From assembly GCF_900290235.1 (NCBI RefSeq), contig NZ_OLMK01000098.1, positions 1 through 57,218 of the forward strand: a stretch of 57,218 nucleotides of DNA. Direction: 5' to 3'. The notes beneath the pieces are model-generated. The model was not told the DNA's origin. It searched no databases and was given only the letters and a program-made list of their open reading frames with translations. Source of the DNA: Streptomyces sp. MA5143a. Its GTDB lineage: Bacteria > Actinomycetota > Actinomycetes > Streptomycetales > Streptomycetaceae. How positions within the stretch are numbered: position 1 is the first letter of the stretch; each line of letters starts with the position of its first letter. Below, in pieces: positions 32,480 through 41,019 of the stretch. The translations under genes were made by a program, and so were the position numbers.

Positions 32480-33499
32480 TTACTGGATGTGGACGTAGTA
32501 GGCGTCACCGTTGAGGACGCGCTGGCTCTTGTAGAAGCCGCCGAGACGGGCACCGGCGCTGCGGTTGTCACCGGCGGAGATGATGCGGGTGCTGCCGAGG
32601 GCCGGGTTGCCCCCTTCCTTGCTGGCCGCGAAGGGGTACTCGTCGCAGTCGTACTTCTTGGGGTCGGGGTTGGGCACGTTCCCGCACATGGCCTTGCGGT
32701 TGGCGTTGATGGTCTTCTCGTTGGTGATGCGGTGCAGCGGGGTCGAGGCACCCGGATGACCGGCGATGCTGGTCTGCGCGTCGAGAATGTGCTGGGCGGA
32801 CTCCTTCACCTTCGCGTCGCCGCGCGAGAGGGAGAAGACCGGTGAGGCGCCGGGGAAGACGCAGCCGGGGTTCTTGGTCCGCTTCTTGGGGCCCCAGAAC
32901 GTGTCGTCGCACCGGTACTTGGCGGACTTGTAGGTGAAGCCGCCCGTCGAGTAGCCGGGCTTGGTGAAGGTGAACCGGTACGAGGCGGGACTGGCCAGCT
33001 GCTTCTTCTTCGCGACTCTGGCGGCGTAGCCGACGGTTCCCTTCCGGGCGGGCCCGAGCGCGGATCCCTGCGCGAACTTCACGGCGGTCTTGACACCTTT
33101 GCCGCCACCGACAGAAACATTTACGCGTATGCCGCCGGCGTTGACCAGCCTGGCCTTGCCGACGGTGAAGCTCTCCGCCCACTTCAGTTTGTCGGTCTTC
33201 AACGTCATGGAGTGCTTGAGGGCGAAGGTGGCGGAGCCGACCGGCCTGCCGTTCCTGAGGACGTCGACACGGGCGTCGACGTACAGGCACATGCTGGTGC
33301 GGGTGATGTTGATGGTGTTGATCTTGCAGCTCGCCGCGGCGGCCGTGTCGGCGTGGACGGTCCTGACGTTCGACACCTGAGCGGCGGTGAGGCTGTAGTG
33401 CGCCGACGCGGCCTGCGCGGTGGCGGCGCTGACGCCGGTGAGGAGGAGCGTGCCGAGACAGGCACCTATGACGACTTTTCCGGGCGCGCTGATGCGCAT
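32480..33499 (-). CDS. secreted NucA/NucB-type deoxyribonuclease
   Basis: Encodes 339 residues. Sec signal peptide: MRISAPGKVVIGACLGTLLL, then VSAATAQAA (cleavage near residue 31). The C-terminal domain has the DNase_NucA_NucB signature: NANRKAMCG, YDCDEYPFAASKEGG with the Asp-Glu pair, and ARLGGFYKSQRVLNGDAYYV. The middle has four or more Cys likely in disulfides (KYRCDDTF, PGCVFPG). NucA/NucB enzymes are extracellular DNases; in Streptomyces such nucleases can serve nutrient recovery or programmed hyphal death. ATG at 33499 chosen because it begins the signal peptide and has GAGGGGA upstream. Hairpin terminator at 32420-32457. Confidence 0.9.
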   Translation of the reverse strand: MRISAPGKVVIGACLGTLLLTGVSAATAQAASAHYSLTAAQVSNVRTVHADTAAAASCKINTINITRTSMCLYVDARVDVLRNGRPVGSATFALKHSMTLKTDKLKWAESFTVGKARLVNAGGIRVNVSVGGGKGVKTAVKFAQGSALGPARKGTVGYAARVAKKKQLASPASYRFTFTKPGYSTGGFTYKSAKYRCDDTFWGPKKRTKNPGCVFPGASPVFSLSRGDAKVKESAQHILDAQTSIAGHPGASTPLHRITNEKTINANRKAMCGNVPNPDPKKYDCDEYPFAASKEGGNPALGSTRIISAGDNRSAGARLGGFYKSQRVLNGDAYYVHIQ

Positions 33500-33805
33500 G
33501 GCTGTGCGTCCCCTCGTCGATGGAAGGACGACACCGCCCCGCGGCTGCCGTCCGTGAGGCAAGCACATTAGGGACGGCAACTGGCCTGTCTCTATTGGCC
33601 GTTGGGACACTGCCCCGTAGGACAGGTCCGGTTCGGCCAGGAGGGGGCGGCGGGGATCGCGACAACGGAACCGCTTGGTGACGGGGCCTAGGGGGCGGGG
33701 GCTGGTGACGGGGCTGTGTCACCGCCCACCGCGGTCGGCGGGGAAGGGAATCGAGCCACTCGCGCGTTGCACCGTCGGAGACGACCGTCGAAGGGGGCGC
33801 GGGAC
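33500..33805. other. 306-bp divergent intergenic region
   Basis: Lies between the DNase gene (minus) and the AraC gene (plus). Contains two close copies of GGTGACGGGGC (about 33676-33686 and 33704-33714) around a GGGGGCGGGGGC run, and TTGGCC-type short repeats. No further gene seen; should hold both promoters. Confidence 0.35.
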
Positions 33806-34723
33806 GTGGGCGGCACGGAACAGCAGGCGCGTCAGACGCAGGCACAGCAGACACATCAGGCGCAGCGGCAAACACCACAGGCCCCACAGGCCTCTCAGAC
33901 CCCGCAGGCCCCTCAGACCCCACAAACCCGGTGGACAAGGGCGACCCTCGGCCGTCCCGACCGCCCCCTCGACCTGCTGACCGCCCGCTTCGACCGCCAC
34001 CGCTACGCCCCGCACACCCACGAGGAGTTCAGCGTGGGCATCTGTGTGCTCGGCGCCTCGTGCATCGAGTACCGGGGCGGCGCCCTCACCGTGGGGGAGG
34101 GCTCGATCGTCGTGCTGGCCCCCGGGGAGGTCCACACCGGCGAGTCGGCATACGGCACCTACGCCTACCGCGCCCTCTACCCGGCCCCCACCCTCCTCAC
34201 CGACGGCATCCTCGGCGGCACCCCGCACTTCCGGGAGCCCCTCCTGCACGACCCCGAACTCGCCGCGGCCCTGCGCAACGCCCACACCGAGCTGAGCACC
34301 TGCCCCGACCCGCTGGAGGCGGAGTCCCGCGTCCCCTGGCTGCTCACGGCCCTGACCCGCCGCCACTCCACGGCCCGCCCCACCTCCGACACGGTCCCCG
34401 GCGCCGGCACCATCGCCCTCGCCGTACGCGACCGCCTGGCCGACGAACTCCAGGCCCCGCCGTCCCTCGCGGACCTGGCCGCCGACCTGGGACTCTCCCG
34501 CTACCAGTTGCTGCGCGCCTTCCGTACGACGATGGGCATGCCCCCGTACGCCTGGCTGGCCCAGTACCGGGTGAGCCGGGCCCGCGCCCTCCTGGAACTC
34601 GGCGGACGCCCGGCGGAGGTCGCCGGCCAGGTGGGCTTCGCCGACCAGGCGCACATGACCCGCTGGTTCGGACGGGTCCTGGGGGTGACTCCGGCGGCGT
34701 ACCGGACGGGCGTACGACAGTAG
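33806..34723 (+). CDS. AraC-family transcriptional regulator
   Basis: Encodes 305 residues from the GTG at 33806 (AGGGGG upstream). Residues 1-40 are an unusual Gln/Thr/Pro/Ala-rich tail (TPQAPQASQTPQAPQTPQTR). Cupin sensor domain (about 55-190): HRYAPHTHEEFSVGICVLGA, IVVLAPGEVHTG. AraC HTH (about 215-305): PSLADLAADLGLSRYQLLRA, PPYAWLAQYRVSRARALLEL and VGFADQAHMTRWFGRVLGVT. The EamA transporter gene follows 92 bases downstream on the same strand; a regulator plus exporter pair of this kind is common, so it may control that gene. Confidence 0.92.
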   Translation: MGGTEQQARQTQAQQTHQAQRQTPQAPQASQTPQAPQTPQTRWTRATLGRPDRPLDLLTARFDRHRYAPHTHEEFSVGICVLGASCIEYRGGALTVGEGSIVVLAPGEVHTGESAYGTYAYRALYPAPTLLTDGILGGTPHFREPLLHDPELAAALRNAHTELSTCPDPLEAESRVPWLLTALTRRHSTARPTSDTVPGAGTIALAVRDRLADELQAPPSLADLAADLGLSRYQLLRAFRTTMGMPPYAWLAQYRVSRARALLELGGRPAEVAGQVGFADQAHMTRWFGRVLGVTPAAYRTGVRQ

Positions 34724-34815
34724 GCCCGGAGGGGCGGCCCGAATAAGCCCGGAGGGGCGCGTCCCCCGCAACAACGTTCAAGACCCGGACCCCCCACCGG
34801 CCGGACACTGATCCC

Positions 34816-35826
34816 ATGACTGCACGCGGCTGGTTCCTCTTCTCGCTGATGGGAGTCCTCTGGGGCATCCCCTACCTGATGATCAAAGTGGCGGTGGACG
34901 GCGTGTCCCCGTCGATGGTGGTGTTCGTCCGCTGCGCCCTGGGCGCGGCACTCCTGCTCCCCTTCGCGATCCGCCAGGGCGGACTGGCCGCGACCGTACG
35001 GACCCACTGGCGCCCCATGCTGGCCTTCGCGGTGATCGAGGTGATCGGCCCCTGGTGGACCCTGACCGACGCCGAACGCCACCTCTCCAGCTCCACGGCC
35101 GGCCTGCTGATCGCGGGCGTACCGATCGTGGCCGTGCTCCTGACCCGCTTCTTCGGCGACACGGAGCACCTGGGCGCGCGGCGGCTGACGGGACTGATGC
35201 TGGGCCTGGCCGGAGTAGGGGTCCTCACGGTCCCGCACCTGACCGGGGGCGACGTCCGTTCGCTGGCGGAGGTGGCGGTCACGGTGATCGGCTACGCGAC
35301 GGCCCCGCTGATCATGGCCCGCCATCTGAAGCAGGTCCCGACGTTGCAGCTGATCGCCCCGGTGCTGCTCCTGTCGGCGATCGTCTACGCCCCCGCGGCG
35401 GCCCTGACCTGGCCGACGACCATGCCCTCGACCTCCGTCCTCGCCTCGCTGGCGGGCCTGGGAGTGATCTGCACGGCGCTCGCCTTCGTCGTCTTCCTGG
35501 AACTGATCCGCGAGGTGGGCCCGACGAGGGCGACGGTCTTCACGTACGTCAACCCGGCGGTGGCGGTGGCGGCGGGCGCGCTCTTCCTGGACGAGAGGCT
35601 CACGACCACGGTCCTGCTGGCGTTCGCCCTGATCCTCGCGGGCTCGTTCCTGGCGACGGCGACGGCGACGGCGACGGCGCCGGCGGGGCCGGGACGGAAG
35701 CGGACAGGGCGAGGGCTGTCGCGCCCCTCACGGCCGACGCCGGCCGGACCGGAGCGCCCCAGCCGCCGGGTAGCATGGTCGACACGGCAGACGAGCCGGG
35801 CGGACGGCCGCGTGAAGTCCCTCTAG
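34816..35826 (+). CDS. EamA/DMT-family transporter, 3' end overlapping rnpB
   Basis: Encodes 336 residues in the open frame. Ten hydrophobic segments in two EamA repeats (WFLFSLMGVLWGIPYLMIKV; then ALAFVVFLELIREVGPTRAT with the typical TVFTYVNPAVAVAAGALFLDE). The transporter domain ends near residue 283 at an Ala-Thr run (ATATATATAPAG); the last 50 residues are Arg/Pro/Ser-rich and unrelated to the fold. That tail runs through the rnpB promoter and 42 bases of rnpB. Start ATG 34816 has no good ribosome site. Substrate unknown. Confidence 0.88.
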   Translation: MTARGWFLFSLMGVLWGIPYLMIKVAVDGVSPSMVVFVRCALGAALLLPFAIRQGGLAATVRTHWRPMLAFAVIEVIGPWWTLTDAERHLSSSTAGLLIAGVPIVAVLLTRFFGDTEHLGARRLTGLMLGLAGVGVLTVPHLTGGDVRSLAEVAVTVIGYATAPLIMARHLKQVPTLQLIAPVLLLSAIVYAPAAALTWPTTMPSTSVLASLAGLGVICTALAFVVFLELIREVGPTRATVFTYVNPAVAVAAGALFLDERLTTTVLLAFALILAGSFLATATATATAPAGPGRKRTGRGLSRPSRPTPAGPERPSRRVAWSTRQTSRADGRVKSL

Positions 35827-36200
35827 GGGCTTCCCGAGGAACGTCCGGGCTCCACAGGGCAGGGTGGTGGCTAACGGCCACCCGGGGTGACCCGCGGGAC
35901 AGTGCCACAGAAAGCAGACCGCCGGGGACCTCGGTCCTCGGTAAGGGTGAAACGGTGGTGTAAGAGACCACCAGTGCCCAGGGTGACCTGGGCAGCTAGG
36001 TAAACCCCACCTGGAGCAAGGTCAAGAGGGGCCGCCGTCAAAAGCGACCCTGCGCGGACGTTCGAGGGCTGCCCGCCCGAGTCCGCGGGTAGACCGCACG
36101 AGGCCGGTGGCAACACCGGCCCTAGATGGATGGCCGTCGCCCGGGGCTCCGCGAGGAACCCCGGGAACAGAACCCGGCGTACAGCCCGACTCGTCTGCCG
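35785..36200 (+). ncRNA. rnpB: RNase P RNA, bacterial class A
   Basis: Universal core seen: 5' GAGGAACGTCCGGGCTCCAC, ACAGTGCCACAGAAA in the 5' half; GGTGTAAGAGACCACC; and 3' CCCTAGATGGATGGCCG and ACAGAACCCGGCGTACAG. Ends are set by the P1 helix: CGGCAGACGAG at 35785-35795 pairs perfectly with CTCGTCTGCCG at 36190-36200. TAGCAT at 35771-35776 is a good -10 element. It is the catalytic RNA that trims tRNA 5' ends. A short CGGCCG-TAT-CGGCCG hairpin at 36223-36237 may end it. Its 5' end lies inside the EamA frame. Confidence 0.96.
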
Positions 36201-36269
36201 CTCAGTGCCTCTGACCGGCTGACGGCCGTATCGGCCGCGGCCGAGTGCCGGCAGAGCACCTCCTCGGGG

Positions 36270-38105
36270 TCACTCCATCGACGGGACCGCGGGCACGGGC
36301 TGTGTGGGCTGGAGGCCGAGCACCGAGCACACGCTCCGGCGGAGTTCGGCGGGGCGGTCCTCGGACCAGTCGGGTGCCCGCCAGGCGATGTGCCGGTCCG
36401 GGCGGACGAGCAGCGCCCCACTGCTGTCGATCTCGCGGACGGCGGCCCATTCGCCGTCGGGGTCGGTCCATTCTGAGCCGGTGCCGGTGCCGATGACACG
36501 GACGTGCACGGTCGCTCCGGTGTCGCCCGCCGCCTGCGTGGCCTCGGCCCACCGGTGGGCGTGCTCGGCGTTCACGAGCAGGGTGAGGCCGCGTGGGGCG
36601 ATCAGCCGGTGCACGGACTGCCGGGATCCGCCGTGGCTGAGCCAGGCGTGGGGCAGATGGTGGCCGGGCCGTGTGGTGGGCACGTAGTCGCGCAGTGGGT
36701 GCTTTCCCTCTGGCGCGGGTGTGCCGTCGGGGACCAGCGCACCCGCGTCGTAGTGATAGCCGAGTTCCACCGCGAGCTGACTGAAGTCGTCGGCGTTGCT
36801 CGCGACGGCTTCGGTGACCGCGGCACGTTTGGCGTCGCCCTCGGCGGTGTCCGCGAACCACTCGGTGACGGCGTCCCAGCCTTCTTCCTCGCTCTGGTCG
36901 GCTCGCAGACCGAGTGCCGCGGCGATGCGGGCGTGTCCGCCGGCGTTGGTGAGGCAGTGCCGGACGTTGAACTCGCCCACCGGGCGGCGTTCGGTCTCGT
37001 AGCTGTCGAGCAGGGCGTCGGTGGCCTGGCCGGACAGGACGGCGTCCAGCTTCCAGACGAGGTTGTGCGCGTCCTGGACCGCGGTGTTCAGACCCAGACC
37101 GCCCGTCGGCGGGTGCCGGTGGGCCGCGTTGCCGGCCAGGAAGACGGGGCCCTTGCGCTGACGCCGCGCCACGACACCCTCCAACTCCCAGTGGCTGACC
37201 GCGTGCACCTCGATGTCCAGGTCGGGGACGCCGAGCATGCGGCGGATGCGGCAGAGGACCGCGGGCAGGTCGTTGCGGTCGGCGTCGGTGGTGCGGTAGC
37301 CGACGTGCGCGGCCCACTCGGTCGTCTCGCGCCCCCAGCGATCGGGGCCCATCGCGCACAGGGCGCCGGCGAAGGAACCCCGGCCGTCGGGGTTGATGAA
37401 GTAGTACAGCAGCGTCTCGTCGTCGGAGATCCACTCCGACAGGTCCATGGTGGCGCGCACGGTGACCATGTCGAGCAGCCCCGTGGGCCCGTCCATTTCG
37501 ATGCCGAGCAGGTCGGTGCAGGTCCGGCCGCCGTCCGCCGCGACGACGTACCGGGCGTGGACCTCGTAGGACTCGTCGCTGTCCCGGTCCCGGACGGTCG
37601 CCACGGCACCCTCGCCCGCACCGTCATCGGAGAGGGAGAGGGCGGTGAGCTCGTGGTGGAAGCGGATGTTCTCCGGTCCGCACACGGCCTCCGCCCGGGT
37701 CCGCAGCAGGGGGTCGAGGCGCAGCTGTGGCACGTTGGCGTAGCGGCTGGGGCTGGCGCGGGCGTAGCGCTCGGTGTCCGGGCCGCCGCCCCAGGCGGGG
37801 AGTGCCCCGATCCTCTGTCCGAACGGCACGGCCGGTCCGGCCAGCGTGGTGTGCCACGCCACCCGGTGCCAGCGGTCCTCGGGCGGGGAGAGCGCGTACA
37901 CGGCGTCGGCCACGCCCACGTCGGTGAAGATCTCCATCGTGCGCTGGTTGAGCAGATGCGCCCGAGGCAGCTTCGAGGCGTCCGGATGCCGTTCGACCAG
38001 GAGGACGTCGACACCTCTCAGGCCGAGCAGGACGGCGGCGGAGAGTCCGGCAGGGCCGCCACCGACTATCAAGACCGCTGGCTCACAATGGAGTTGACTG
38101 CTCAT
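36270..38105 (-). CDS. FAD-dependent aromatic hydroxylase (TfdB/MhpA-like, PF01494)
   Basis: Encodes 611 residues. FAD-binding PAVLIVGGGPAGLSAAVLLG, substrate-side motif LPRAHLLNQRTMEIFTDVGV, DG motif YVVAADGGRTCTDLLGI and the GD-type loop GNAAHRHPPTGGLGLNTAVQ, followed by DAHNLVWKLDAVLSGQA and a C-terminal thioredoxin-like domain. The length and ends fit phenol 2-monooxygenase or 2,4-dichlorophenol 6-monooxygenase relatives, which hydroxylate phenols with NADPH and O2; many Streptomyces relatives act on polyketides. Oddity: the first Asp of the GD(A) loop is Asn here. ATG 38105 or GTG 38108; AGGAG lies upstream of both. 64 bases upstream of it (minus) is the response regulator stop. Confidence 0.92.
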   Translation of the reverse strand: MSSQLHCEPAVLIVGGGPAGLSAAVLLGLRGVDVLLVERHPDASKLPRAHLLNQRTMEIFTDVGVADAVYALSPPEDRWHRVAWHTTLAGPAVPFGQRIGALPAWGGGPDTERYARASPSRYANVPQLRLDPLLRTRAEAVCGPENIRFHHELTALSLSDDGAGEGAVATVRDRDSDESYEVHARYVVAADGGRTCTDLLGIEMDGPTGLLDMVTVRATMDLSEWISDDETLLYYFINPDGRGSFAGALCAMGPDRWGRETTEWAAHVGYRTTDADRNDLPAVLCRIRRMLGVPDLDIEVHAVSHWELEGVVARRQRKGPVFLAGNAAHRHPPTGGLGLNTAVQDAHNLVWKLDAVLSGQATDALLDSYETERRPVGEFNVRHCLTNAGGHARIAAALGLRADQSEEEGWDAVTEWFADTAEGDAKRAAVTEAVASNADDFSQLAVELGYHYDAGALVPDGTPAPEGKHPLRDYVPTTRPGHHLPHAWLSHGGSRQSVHRLIAPRGLTLLVNAEHAHRWAEATQAAGDTGATVHVRVIGTGTGSEWTDPDGEWAAVREIDSSGALLVRPDRHIAWRAPDWSEDRPAELRRSVCSVLGLQPTQPVPAVPSME

Positions 38106-38172
38106 CACATGCTTCTCCTGGTCAAGCGGGATGGTCTCATCCGACCCTCTGCCCGCGGCAGGCCCTGGCGGG

Positions 38173-38841
38173 CTACGACTTGGCCCTGACCAGCCCGGTG
38201 TCGTACGCGGTGATCACGGCTTGGACGCGGTCGCGGGCGCCGATCTTGGCGAGGACGCGGCCCACGTGTTTCTTGACGGTGGATTCGGTCAGGACGAGGC
38301 GCTCGGCGATCTCGGTGTTGGTCCAGCCCTGGCCGATGGCGACGAGGACTTCGCGTTCGCGGTCGGTGAGGCTCGTCAGGCGGGGGTCCTCGGCGGGTGG
38401 GGTGTCCGTGGGGGCCAGGACCCGGTGGGTGTAGGCGTCCAGCAGGCGGCGGGTGAGGCGGGGGGCGACGACGGCGTCTCCGGTGGCGACCGCGTGGATG
38501 CCGGCGACGAGTTCCTCGGGGCGGGCGTCTTTGAGGAGGAAGCCGCCGGCTCCGGCGCGCAGGCCTTCGTAGGCGTACTCGTCGAGGTCGAAGGTGGTGA
38601 CGATGAGGACGCGGGTGCGGCCACCGGCGGCGATGATGCGGCGGGTGGCCTCGATGCCGTCCATGCCGGGCATGCGGATGTCCATGAGGACCACGTCGGG
38701 GCGGAGTTCGGCGGCCATGCGGACGGCCTCGGCGCCGTGTGCGGCCTCGCCGACGGGGGTCAGGCCGGGGGTGCCCTCCAGAAGCATGCGCACGCCCATG
38801 CGTTGCAGGGGCTGGTCGTCGGCGATGAGGACGGTGGTCAT
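38173..38841 (-). CDS. NarL/LuxR response regulator
   Basis: Encodes 222 residues. Receiver: MTTVLIADDQPLQRMGVRML (Asp-Asp), phospho-acceptor Asp in VVLMDIRMPGMDGIEAT, Thr in IVTTFDLDEYAYEGL, Lys in GFLLKDARPEEL. LuxR HTH near the C-terminus: SLTDREREVLVAIGQGWTNT, EIAERLVLTESTVKKHVGRV. Start ATG at 38841 overlaps the histidine kinase stop (ATGA). Last gene of the ABC/two-component operon 41948-38173. Confidence 0.95.
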   Translation of the reverse strand: MTTVLIADDQPLQRMGVRMLLEGTPGLTPVGEAAHGAEAVRMAAELRPDVVLMDIRMPGMDGIEATRRIIAAGGRTRVLIVTTFDLDEYAYEGLRAGAGGFLLKDARPEELVAGIHAVATGDAVVAPRLTRRLLDAYTHRVLAPTDTPPAEDPRLTSLTDREREVLVAIGQGWTNTEIAERLVLTESTVKKHVGRVLAKIGARDRVQAVITAYDTGLVRAKS

Positions 38842-40166
38842 GGCTGGTGATCTCCCGGGGGTACGTCGAGTACGACGTCGACGAGCCAGCCCTGGCCGGT
38901 GGCAGACGGGCCCAGGGTGACGGTGCCGCCGTACATGGCGGCCCGCTGGCGGATGCCGACGAGGCCGTGCCCGGTGTCGCCGGACGCAGCCCCGGCGGCG
39001 GCTGCGCCGGTGTCGGCGACCTTGACGTGCACGGTGCCGGTGTCCTTGGTGACGGTGACGTCGGCCGTGGAGCCCGGGCCGGCGTGTTTGAGGGTGTTGG
39101 TCAGGGCTTCCTGGACGATGCGGTACAAGGTGAGCTGAACGCCGCTGCCGAGGGCGTCGAGGTCGCCCATGGTCCGGTAGGTCACGGGCAGCCCCGCCGC
39201 GCGCACGCGCGCCAGCAGCGGGTCCAGGTCGCGGATACCGGGTTGCGGGCTGAGCCGCCCTTCCTCGTCCTGATCCTCGCGCAGCACGCCCAGGACGCGC
39301 CGGAGTTCGCTCATGGCCTGGCGGCCGGTATCGGCGAGGATGCGCAGGGCGTCGGCGGACGTCTCGCCGCGGTTGGTGGCGAGGGTGGCGGCGCCGTCGG
39401 CGACGCTGACCATGACCGAGAGGTTGTGGCCGACGATGTCGTGCATCTCGCGGGCGACCCGGGAGCGTTCGGCGGCGGCGGTGAGCCGGACGCGCTGCTC
39501 CTGCTCGATCTCCAGGCGTCTGGCGCGGTCCTGTAGGGCCTCCAGATACATCCGGCGGATACGGAGGGTCAGACCGAGGGTGACGGCCGCCGTCGTCGTG
39601 CCCAGCATGAAGAAGCCGCCGAGCACCGGATGTTCGATCGGCACCAGGACGAAGATGGCCAGCAGCAGTTGGCCGACGGCCAGTGCGACGGCCCAGCCCA
39701 GCATGCGCAAGGAGCCGTTGCGCGCCAGGGTGTACAGGGCGATGAGCGCGGCGACGCCCGTCGGCAGCCAGACTCCCAGGGACCACTGGGTGAGCGACGC
39801 CGCCGCGATCACGAAGTACGTGACGGCCGGTGCCCTGCGCCGCCACCACAGCGGCACGATGAGTGCGGCGACGAGGGCGAACCGGACGGCGGGCGGCAGC
39901 TGGTCGCGGGCGTCCTTCAGCCCGAAGGGGGTGTCGCCGTCGCCCCGGAGCAGGCCGGGCAGGGTGACGGCTACCACGAACAGCATCACCGCGGTGTCGA
40001 GCAGCCACGGATGCCGGCGGTCCAGCCGCTGCCGGCGGCTCTGGTCGCGCAGCAGCCGGCCCAGGAGCGGGTGGGCCCAGGCCGCCTCGAACCCGGGGGG
40101 CGGCCCGGCCGCCGTCCCCCGGGCCGGGGCCGCGGCGGCTGCCGCACGGTTCGCAGTCATGGACAT
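38838..40166 (-). CDS. sensor histidine kinase (HisKA_3 type)
   Basis: Encodes about 442 residues. Five or six membrane helices in the first 210 residues (TAVMLFVVAVTLPGLLRG, FALVAALIVPLWWRRRAP, LTQWSLGVWLPTGVAALIAL, VGQLLLAIFVLVP). HisKA_3 box with phospho-His: AERSRVAREMHDIVGHNLSV. ATPase: LYRIVQEALTNTLKHAG (N box) and GHGLVGIRQRAAMYGGTV (G box). Senses a membrane or cell-envelope signal, given coupling to an ABC transporter. Several ATGs (40169, 40166, 40160) are possible; 40166 has the best spacing to GAGG. Confidence 0.93.
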   Translation of the reverse strand: MSMTANRAAAAAAPARGTAAGPPPGFEAAWAHPLLGRLLRDQSRRQRLDRRHPWLLDTAVMLFVVAVTLPGLLRGDGDTPFGLKDARDQLPPAVRFALVAALIVPLWWRRRAPAVTYFVIAAASLTQWSLGVWLPTGVAALIALYTLARNGSLRMLGWAVALAVGQLLLAIFVLVPIEHPVLGGFFMLGTTTAAVTLGLTLRIRRMYLEALQDRARRLEIEQEQRVRLTAAAERSRVAREMHDIVGHNLSVMVSVADGAATLATNRGETSADALRILADTGRQAMSELRRVLGVLREDQDEEGRLSPQPGIRDLDPLLARVRAAGLPVTYRTMGDLDALGSGVQLTLYRIVQEALTNTLKHAGPGSTADVTVTKDTGTVHVKVADTGAAAAGAASGDTGHGLVGIRQRAAMYGGTVTLGPSATGQGWLVDVVLDVPPGDHQP

Positions 40167-40185
40167 CATTGTCCTCGTGCCCGGG

Positions 40186-41019
40186 TCAGGCTTCGCTCTT
40201 GAGGAGCCGCCAGGCGGCGCCGACGAGGACGAGGGCCACCCACCCGGCGAAGACGGCGAGTCCCGCACCGGGGGAGAGGGCATCGGAGGACTGGTGCAGT
40301 GCGTACATCGCCGAGCCCGCGTTGCTGGGGAAGTAGGGGTTGATGTTGTCGTAGAGGGAGTCGGGCAGCAGGGAGGCCAGGCCCGGGAGAATGAGCAGGA
40401 CGCCGACCAGGACCGCGATCGCCCCGGCGCTGGACCGCAGCAGCATGCCCAGGGCGACACCCGCGACGGCGACCAGGGCGAGGTAGAGGCCGGCACCGGC
40501 CAGGCTGCGCAGCACACCGTCGTCGCCAGGGGACAGGGCGATCTTCTCGCCGTCCAGGCCCAGGGTGCCCAGCTGGAACGCGGCCAGGGCGCCGAGCGTG
40601 GTCAGGACCAGGGTGATGGGGCCGATCACGGCGGCCTTGGACCACAGGACCGGCAGACGGCGGGGGACGGCGGTGAGGGTGGAGCGGATCATGCCGGTGG
40701 TGTACTCGCCGGCCGACAGCAGGACGCCGAGCACGCCGACGGCCAGCGACGCGAACGTCACCCCCAGCAGGGCGAGGCTGACCGCGTTCTGGTCGCCGGA
40801 GCCGGGTCCGGGCGGCCCGCCCTGCGTGGCCCCGTCGGGGCTGTAGGTGGCCGAGGCGATCGCGCCGAGGGCGACCAGCAGGACCACGGCGACGCCGAGG
40901 GTGATCCAACTGGAGCGCAGCGACCAGAACTTGGACCACTCCGCGCGCAGCACCCGCGGACCGGTGACCTTGTAGGCCCGGGGGTTGGCCCGGGTGGGGG
41001 AGAGTTCGGTGACGGTCAT
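40186..41019 (-). CDS. ABC transporter permease (ABC-2 type)
   Basis: Encodes 277 residues. Begins with a soluble segment then LRAEWSKFWSLRSSWITLGV, typical of ABC-2 permeases of the peptide/antibiotic resistance type. Six hydrophobic helices, among them AVVLLVALGAIASATY, VTFASLAVGVLGVLLSAG, VGVLLILPGLASLLP and GLAVFAGWVALVLVGAAWRL; the YTTGMIRSTLTAVPRR loop follows helix 2. ATG at 41019 shares a base with the ATPase stop (TGATG), so the two are co-translated. It forms the membrane half of the exporter with the gene at 41019-41948. Confidence 0.93.
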   Translation of the reverse strand: MTVTELSPTRANPRAYKVTGPRVLRAEWSKFWSLRSSWITLGVAVVLLVALGAIASATYSPDGATQGGPPGPGSGDQNAVSLALLGVTFASLAVGVLGVLLSAGEYTTGMIRSTLTAVPRRLPVLWSKAAVIGPITLVLTTLGALAAFQLGTLGLDGEKIALSPGDDGVLRSLAGAGLYLALVAVAGVALGMLLRSSAGAIAVLVGVLLILPGLASLLPDSLYDNINPYFPSNAGSAMYALHQSSDALSPGAGLAVFAGWVALVLVGAAWRLLKSEA

